Positions 4,122-7,658 of a DNA stretch of 7,658 nt are shown here, one piece after another; the stretch's first letter is position 1; every line of letters begins with the position of its first letter. This DNA is from JAGLQA01 sp023135565 (GTDB taxonomy: Bacteria > Acidobacteriota > Aminicenantia > UBA2199). The position numbers and the translations under genes were made by a program. The notes below the pieces were generated by a model that saw only the letters and a program-made list of their open reading frames with translations, was not told the DNA's origin and searched no databases. Where the stretch lies: positions 1 to 7,658 of the forward strand of contig DAOWCY010000284.1 of assembly GCA_030639305.1 (NCBI GenBank), given 5' to 3'.

Positions 4122-6809
4122 TTATTGGGGATTGGGGCGAAGCACACGAAAACCGATGAGGTTGACCCAATAGTCATGATAGATACCGTTGTTACGCGAC
4201 GCGCACAACAACGACGACGCTTTGGATACCCAGCAGCCCCCACGAAGCGCAAAACGCCCTTTTTTTTCATCATAATAGTTGTTCATCCACTCCCACACAT
4301 TGCCCGCCATATCCAGCAAACCTTCCGGGGTGGCCCCTTCCGGGTAACGGCCCACCGGCGTGGTGGTCTCCACATTTTTATCGAAATTGGCTAACTTTGG
4401 CGTGGGTTCGCCCTTACCCTCCGGCCAGGGATACTTGCGCAAAAGATCGCCCGGTTCCCGGCCGGCAGCGGTCCACTCCCACTCTACTTCGTCAGGCAGG
4501 CGAAACAAACCGGCGATGTTAGCCAGGTCCTGTAACTTTTGATCTCCCCGGGCGGCTGCCGTCAAACAGGAAAGCCAGAAACAATAAGCGCGAGCCGCAT
4601 ACCAGGTAACGCCCACCACCGGCTGATCGTCCCCTTTAAAACGTTTGTCTTCATCATAATTAGAACGGAGTTCTTCTTGCCACTTTGCCGGATCAGGGCC
4701 TAAATAATCCCGGTATTTTTTCACGGACTGCGAGAAATCCAACAGTTTTTCGGCAAACAAGCGCGGTGACAGGATTTCTTCCAGGTCTTTTTTTTCGCCA
4801 TCCAGGTAGGCGATAAAACGGCGGTATCGTTTATTAGTTACCGGGTATTTGCAAAAATAGAGATCGGGGACTTTTTCGAGTTTTTCAGAAACCGAATATT
4901 TATACTGGCCGCCGGGGATAAGAATATACTCCACATTGTCCTCGAAAGGATTACGAAAAGATCCGGGAGTTTCTTTTATTTGCGCTTCGATGGCTGTTTC
5001 TTCCACTACCGGCGCCCGTTCAGCGGCCAATTCTACGGCGATGTCTTCCGCATACTTCCAGTTGGACTTCCCGGGCTCGCCCTGCTGCACGAATTTCTGT
5101 ATCGCCTCGACAGCTTCCGGCGTACCGACGGTTTTTAGACAATCCAGGATACAACGCACCTGACCGGTGTGGGCGTCTTTTTCCAATAACCGCTGCTTTA
5201 AGCTGTCGATGCGCTTCTGCGGCGCTTCCCGCACCAAATTTTCCAGCAGGGTCTTTTGGTTGGCTCCTAAGTCTTCACTCAAGGGGGACGCGAAAAAACG
5301 CCGCATAAACTCATCGAATATGCTGTCGTCCGCCCCGCTGAAGAAAAAACGCAGCGTCTCTGCCCACCAGGGGTCGGGAAAATAAGCGATCAGGTCCGCT
5401 GTCCTTGCGGCGTCGGCAAGGCACTCTTTGACCAATTGCAGCCCGGCAAGGTACTCCATAAAAGATTTGTGGCGGAATATATAACCCGCTTCCCCATAAT
5501 CGGCAATCAAACCGGCCCGGTCGCGCAAACTGTGGCAAAACTCCTCCGCCCCAGGCTGCCCCTGCAAAGTGTCGAGAGTGGGCTGCATAAATTCGTGGAT
5601 TTCCTCTTGACCGGCATTGTCGCTTTTTAAGGTTTCCTGCATCCACAGGGCAGCGGGCATCAACACTAAACGCGCCTTTTCGGCAGGCAGCAGGAGGTCG
5701 AGTTTCCGGCGCCGGTCGCGGTGGGCCAATAAGTAATCTAACGAAACGTCGTACAACTGGGAACGGCTGCCGGGCAAAAAATCGCGGTCTTTCCAGATAA
5801 TAGCCATCACCTGCAAAAGCATGGGCACACGGGCCAGTTCGCGCACGATCTTATTCTCATCCCGCTGCAAAAATTCGATAATAGCAGCAGCCTGTTCTTC
5901 GGCTTCTTTTTCCACCCCCCGGCTCTCTTTCCTGCCGGTCTGCTCATGCTGTTCCGCGGCATACACGGACCTGAACCAGCGATATAAAAAAGTCTCCTGC
6001 TGTTGGGCATTAAAATCCATAATATCCCCGCGCAGGTGCTCGCACTCCAACTCTATGCCTTCGCTCTTGCGGAAACCGGTGGGCCTGGAAGTGAGCACAA
6101 AACAAGCTTTTTCTAAACCGTTGGAGGCGGCCTTTACCCAGTCGCAAACGGCGGCACGTTTGCCGCTGTCGCCGATCTCGTCCAACCCGTCTAAGAGCAC
6201 TAAGGTGCGGCGGTTTTTCAACCAGTAATAGAAATTCTGCTGCGAAATATCTAAGTGGTTCTTTTTGGCCCAGGCGAAAAGGTTCTCCTGTAAAGAAAGG
6301 GGTTCGGAGCCGTTAAATTTTAATTCCCGGAGGGGGAAAAACAAAGGGATAATCTTTTTCAGGCCGAAACCCAACCGGTCTTGCTCCTTATCCAAACAGG
6401 TGATAGCATAGTGTTTTAACAGCGTGGTTTTGCCCGAACCGGGGTCGCCGATGATGAGCAGCAGGCGGTAGTCGGGAAACGCCCGCGTCATCACTTTCTC
6501 CGGCGATAAAAACATCTCTTCTTCGAACCGGCCTTTTTTTAAGCGGCGTAACCGGCCAGGATCCGGTTCCCTTTGCCCGGATTCGGAAATGCGCAGCGAA
6601 GTGAAAGTGTCCCGGATAGGTGTTTTGACGGTTTCAAAGCCCGGGCCTACCACGCCGATGCGCCCCAATTCTTTTCTCAGGGCATTATAGTAACGTTTTA
6701 ACAAACCCCGGCCCGGTTTTTCCGCTTTTTTAGATTTATAGATAGTAAAACCGAGGCCTGCCGCCGCGATGACAAGACTCCCGATGCCTATGATGATTTC
6801 TAAACTCAT
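4122..6809 (-). CDS. Membrane-anchored NACHT NTPase with C-terminal FGE/CLec domain, DGR variable protein
   Basis: This 895-residue protein is the diversified target. Order of parts: an N-terminal hydrophobic helix (about 5-24) followed by YKSKKAEK, predicting a membrane anchor with a cytoplasmic body; a helical YNALRKELGRIGVVG segment (41-55); a NACHT NTPase with Walker A GDPGSGKTT (121-129), Walker B LVLLDGLDEI (203-212) and LTSRPTG (239-245); a winged-helix motif FRHKSFMEYLAGLQL (445-459); a helical, HEAT-like linker (about 520-600); and an FGE-sulfatase/CLec domain (about 625-893) with IPGG, KYPVTNKRYRRF, PVVGVTWYAARAYCFWL, RLPDEVEWEWTAAG and DMAGNVWEW (833-841). The end, residues 867-890, is the VR. 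The catalytic Cys pair of true formylglycine-generating enzymes is not evident, so the domain is probably a binding scaffold. Start supported by AGGAG seven bases upstream and a promoter at 6846-6874. STAND proteins couple ligand binding to oligomerisation; no effector domain is visible, so the output is unknown. Confidence 0.93.
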   Translation of the reverse strand: MSLEIIIGIGSLVIAAAGLGFTIYKSKKAEKPGRGLLKRYYNALRKELGRIGVVGPGFETVKTPIRDTFTSLRISESGQREPDPGRLRRLKKGRFEEEMFLSPEKVMTRAFPDYRLLLIIGDPGSGKTTLLKHYAITCLDKEQDRLGFGLKKIIPLFFPLRELKFNGSEPLSLQENLFAWAKKNHLDISQQNFYYWLKNRRTLVLLDGLDEIGDSGKRAAVCDWVKAASNGLEKACFVLTSRPTGFRKSEGIELECEHLRGDIMDFNAQQQETFLYRWFRSVYAAEQHEQTGRKESRGVEKEAEEQAAAIIEFLQRDENKIVRELARVPMLLQVMAIIWKDRDFLPGSRSQLYDVSLDYLLAHRDRRRKLDLLLPAEKARLVLMPAALWMQETLKSDNAGQEEIHEFMQPTLDTLQGQPGAEEFCHSLRDRAGLIADYGEAGYIFRHKSFMEYLAGLQLVKECLADAARTADLIAYFPDPWWAETLRFFFSGADDSIFDEFMRRFFASPLSEDLGANQKTLLENLVREAPQKRIDSLKQRLLEKDAHTGQVRCILDCLKTVGTPEAVEAIQKFVQQGEPGKSNWKYAEDIAVELAAERAPVVEETAIEAQIKETPGSFRNPFEDNVEYILIPGGQYKYSVSEKLEKVPDLYFCKYPVTNKRYRRFIAYLDGEKKDLEEILSPRLFAEKLLDFSQSVKKYRDYLGPDPAKWQEELRSNYDEDKRFKGDDQPVVGVTWYAARAYCFWLSCLTAAARGDQKLQDLANIAGLFRLPDEVEWEWTAAGREPGDLLRKYPWPEGKGEPTPKLANFDKNVETTTPVGRYPEGATPEGLLDMAGNVWEWMNNYYDEKKGRFALRGGCWVSKASSLLCASRNNGIYHDYWVNLIGFRVLRPNPQ
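4131..4211 (-). repeat. DGR variable repeat (VR)
   Basis: This is the recipient copy, encoding residues 867-893 of the NACHT-FGE protein. Relative to TR, Asn codons became Gly875 (GGT), Asp879 (GAC), Tyr880 (TAT), Val882 (GTC) and Leu884 (CTC); Asn873, Asn874 and Asn883 are unchanged. The non-adenine frame residues C869, R872, W881, G886, F887 and R888 are kept. Beyond 4211 mismatches stop being adenine-specific, which marks the 5' limit of mutagenesis. VR has one C more than TR at its 3' edge (4134-4137). Confidence 0.96.
5156..5255 (-). repeat. Copy of the 100-bp junction block inside the NACHT-FGE gene
   Basis: This is the partner of 121-220 (four mismatches in 100 bp). It encodes about residues 520-551, between the NACHT module and the FGE-bearing part. 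In this gene the reading frame continues; in the paralogue homology ends one base beyond the block. Confidence 0.75.
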
Positions 6810-6845
6810 TCGTTCGCTCCTGGAATATCTCTTTTAGTAAATTCT

Positions 6846-6874
6846 ATTGTAAAGAAAAAAAAGAAATATTGCAA
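6846..6874 (-). promoter_or_regulatory. Promoter for the NACHT-FGE gene
   Basis: On the minus strand TTGCAA (6874-6869), a 17-bp T-rich spacer and TACAAT (6851-6846) fit a sigma70/sigmaA promoter. The predicted start is near 6839, about 30 nt before the ATG, with AGGAG at 6821-6817 as ribosome binding site. No operator-like inverted repeat overlaps it; the CCCCAC-TGC-GTGGGG hairpin at 6898-6912 lies about 25 bp upstream of the -35 box. Confidence 0.7.
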
Positions 6875-6897
6875 GTAAAAAAATTGTAAGCATTCAG

Positions 6898-6912
6898 CCC
6901 CACTGCGTGGGG
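6898..6912. repeat. Small GC-rich hairpin upstream of the receptor promoter
   Basis: CCCCAC (6898-6903) and GTGGGG (6907-6912) pair around a TGC loop. It resembles the hairpin at 2046-2061, so it is probably part of an intergenic palindrome family. It could act as a terminator or spacer between the two divergent genes, but there is no T-tract. Confidence 0.4.
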
Positions 6913-7037
6913 GAGCGATAATGGGTTACCTGTCGAAACAAAACAGCGGGAAGTTTCTACTAACATATACGAGCTATCATAGCCAGTCATTTTTAGGCCC
7001 CGGCATCCGGCCTTCTGCACACGGTTTAAATTTTCAC

Positions 7038-7066
7038 TTGACAAAAATAAAAATATATACCATACT
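7038..7066 (+). promoter_or_regulatory. Possible promoter for the small plus-strand gene
   Basis: A perfect TTGACA (7038-7043) is followed after 17 bp by CATACT (7061-7066), which matches four of six -10 bases. The implied start at about 7073 falls inside the GGGAGGA ribosome binding site, which is awkward. The true -10 may lie in the upstream TATATA run with a short spacer. Only the -35 box is persuasive. Confidence 0.35.
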
Positions 7067-7081
7067 AAAAGGGAGGACAAA

Positions 7082-7309
7082 ATGATGCAAACTTATCAAA
7101 TTGAAACGACTGTTTCTGAAGAAGGAATTCTTAAAATTTTGGGGCTTCCACTTCATACCGGCGATAAAGTAAAGGTAATCGTAAAAAAGCAATCTACCGC
7201 CGACAACAAAAATAGTCTTTATCCTTTACGCGGGAAACCGGTACATTACAAAGCCCCATACGAGAGTGTCGCCGAAGAAGAGTGGTTGTCCACTAATAAC
7301 ATCCGATAA
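7082..7309 (+). CDS. Small antitoxin-like protein, orphan
   Basis: This 75-residue protein has an N-terminal half, QTYQIETTVSEEGILKILG then GDKVKVIVKKQ, suggesting a small beta-rich AbrB/SpoVT-like or DUF2281-type fold. Its C-terminal PLRGKPVHYKAPYESVAEEEW resembles a family of short proteins often found before PIN-domain (VapC-type) toxins, where they act as antitoxins. That assignment is from memory of the family and is moderate. No PIN toxin follows: 7310-7658 holds only repeats. Translation is likely, with GGGAGGA just upstream. ATG at 7085 has better spacing and matches the usual MQTY start, so the first Met may not be used. It is divergent from the DGR operon and there is no evidence of a link. 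Confidence 0.7.
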   Translation: MMQTYQIETTVSEEGILKILGLPLHTGDKVKVIVKKQSTADNKNSLYPLRGKPVHYKAPYESVAEEEWLSTNNIR

Positions 7310-7658
7310 AAAAATTTTAAATTACCCTCATGTCACAACAATCAGATAAAGTATAAAATAACCCCGCTTACCTGGTTCTCAAAACCACAAGCTCGACGCA
7401 ATTTTCTACAAACTTGATGAATCTTAACAATCTTGCCTCCGGCGGGGGTGCAGCGCACCCACCCTATGAGCCTCCGGCGGCCCTGCCGGGGGCCAAACTT
7501 TTGTAAAAGTTTGATCAAAACTTTTGATGATTCAGAAACGAAAAGCAAAAACGCCACCCTGCTGCGAAGCAGCTTATTGCCTCCGGCGGCCCTGCAATAC
7601 TGTTGCCTTAAGGCTTGGTGTGTTTTGCGAAGCATGGGGGTTTATAATGGACCCTTAA
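7310..7658. other. Repeat-rich non-coding right flank
   Basis: No credible gene is seen in these 349 bases. They contain a GGGTGC-AGC-GCACCC hairpin (7446-7460), the second copy of the dispersed repeat (7470-7577) and a further 17-bp piece GCCTCCGGCGGCCCTGC at 7579-7595. The clustering of CCTCCGGCGG units (about 7436, 7471 and 7580) suggests nested or tandem insertion of the same repeat family. Confidence 0.65.
7470..7577. repeat. Dispersed palindromic repeat, copy 2
   Basis: Bases 7470-7514 are identical to 1941-1985, and the similarity continues to a hairpin GCTGC-GAA-GCAGC (7561-7573). The CAAACTTTT/AAAAGTTTG dyad lies at 7494-7513. The two copies flank the DGR block in the same orientation, about 5.5 kb apart, so they could serve as recombination sites; this is inference. 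Confidence 0.7.

Noticed and set aside
4122..4990. Active formylglycine-generating enzyme (sulfatase maturation)
   Set aside because: The C-terminus ends GFRVL rather than the GFRC-type ending and the catalytic Cys pair is not evident; the domain is better read as a CLec binding scaffold.
6844..7080. Minus-strand open frame of 78 codons upstream of the NACHT-FGE gene
   Set aside because: It covers the receptor promoter and intergenic hairpin, lacks a ribosome binding site and has no recognisable features.
7342..7354. TCAGATAAAGTA at the right flank matching the IS-end-like repeat
   Set aside because: A 12-base match is expected a few times by chance in a window of this size, and the surrounding sequence does not match.
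7342..7635. Minus-strand open frame of 97 codons at the right edge
   Set aside because: Same repeat-derived peptide as in the other copy, with no family resemblance or ribosome binding site.
1..7658. A second VR, CRISPR array, tRNA or rRNA
   Set aside because: Only one sequence matches TR at the variable core, there are no regularly spaced repeats of CRISPR type, and I saw no tRNA or rRNA signature.

Overview
This window holds a complete diversity-generating retroelement (DGR) whose target is a membrane-anchored NACHT NTPase ending in an FGE-sulfatase/C-type-lectin (CLec) fold. Almost everything is on the minus strand. In transcription order: a NACHT-FGE receptor-like gene (6809 to 4122) whose last codons form the variable repeat (VR); an Avd accessory gene (3938 to 3591); the invariant template repeat (TR, about 3526 to 3447); a structured spacer; the DGR reverse transcriptase (3256 to 2219); and a second NACHT gene (1843 to 104) that resembles the first but stops where the first continues towards its FGE domain.

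The decisive evidence is the TR/VR comparison. Over 76 aligned bases (TR 3451-3526, VR 4136-4211) there are 8 differences. All 8 lie at positions where the TR coding strand has adenine: 8 of 20 adenines changed, 0 of 56 other bases changed. They alter five of eight AAY (Asn) codons in the FGE C-terminus. The RT has the DGR signatures GLPLGNLTSQ and YVDDF, and the 115-residue helical Avd is typical of the family.

Regulation can be read in part. A consensus-like sigma70/sigmaA promoter (TTGCAA-17-TACAAT) precedes the NACHT-FGE gene. A second (TTGCCA-17-TATAAT) lies in the gap before avd, so avd-TR-RT can be transcribed apart from the receptor. A terminator-like hairpin with T6 ends four bases before the RT start codon, and could both define the 3' end of the TR RNA and limit RT expression.

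Working model (inference): the NACHT-FGE protein is an inner-membrane STAND NTPase facing the cytoplasm. Its C-terminal CLec face is re-randomised by Avd/RT from the TR RNA, giving a self-diversifying intracellular sensor. DGR targets fused to STAND/NACHT NTPases are a known class. The less usual points here are the membrane anchor without any recognisable effector, the C-terminally truncated NACHT partner sharing a nearly identical 100-bp block at the domain junction, and the terminator-like element between TR and RT.

The flanks are accessory in character. At the left edge, IS-end-like direct repeats supply the stop codon of the second NACHT gene. The 1844-2218 and 7310-7658 stretches contain two copies of a palindromic dispersed repeat. 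On the right, one small plus-strand gene (7082-7309) encodes an antitoxin-like protein with no toxin beside it. Strong AGGAGG-type ribosome binding sites, sigmaA-like promoters and mid-range base composition would suit a Firmicutes-type anaerobe, but I cannot assign the organism securely.
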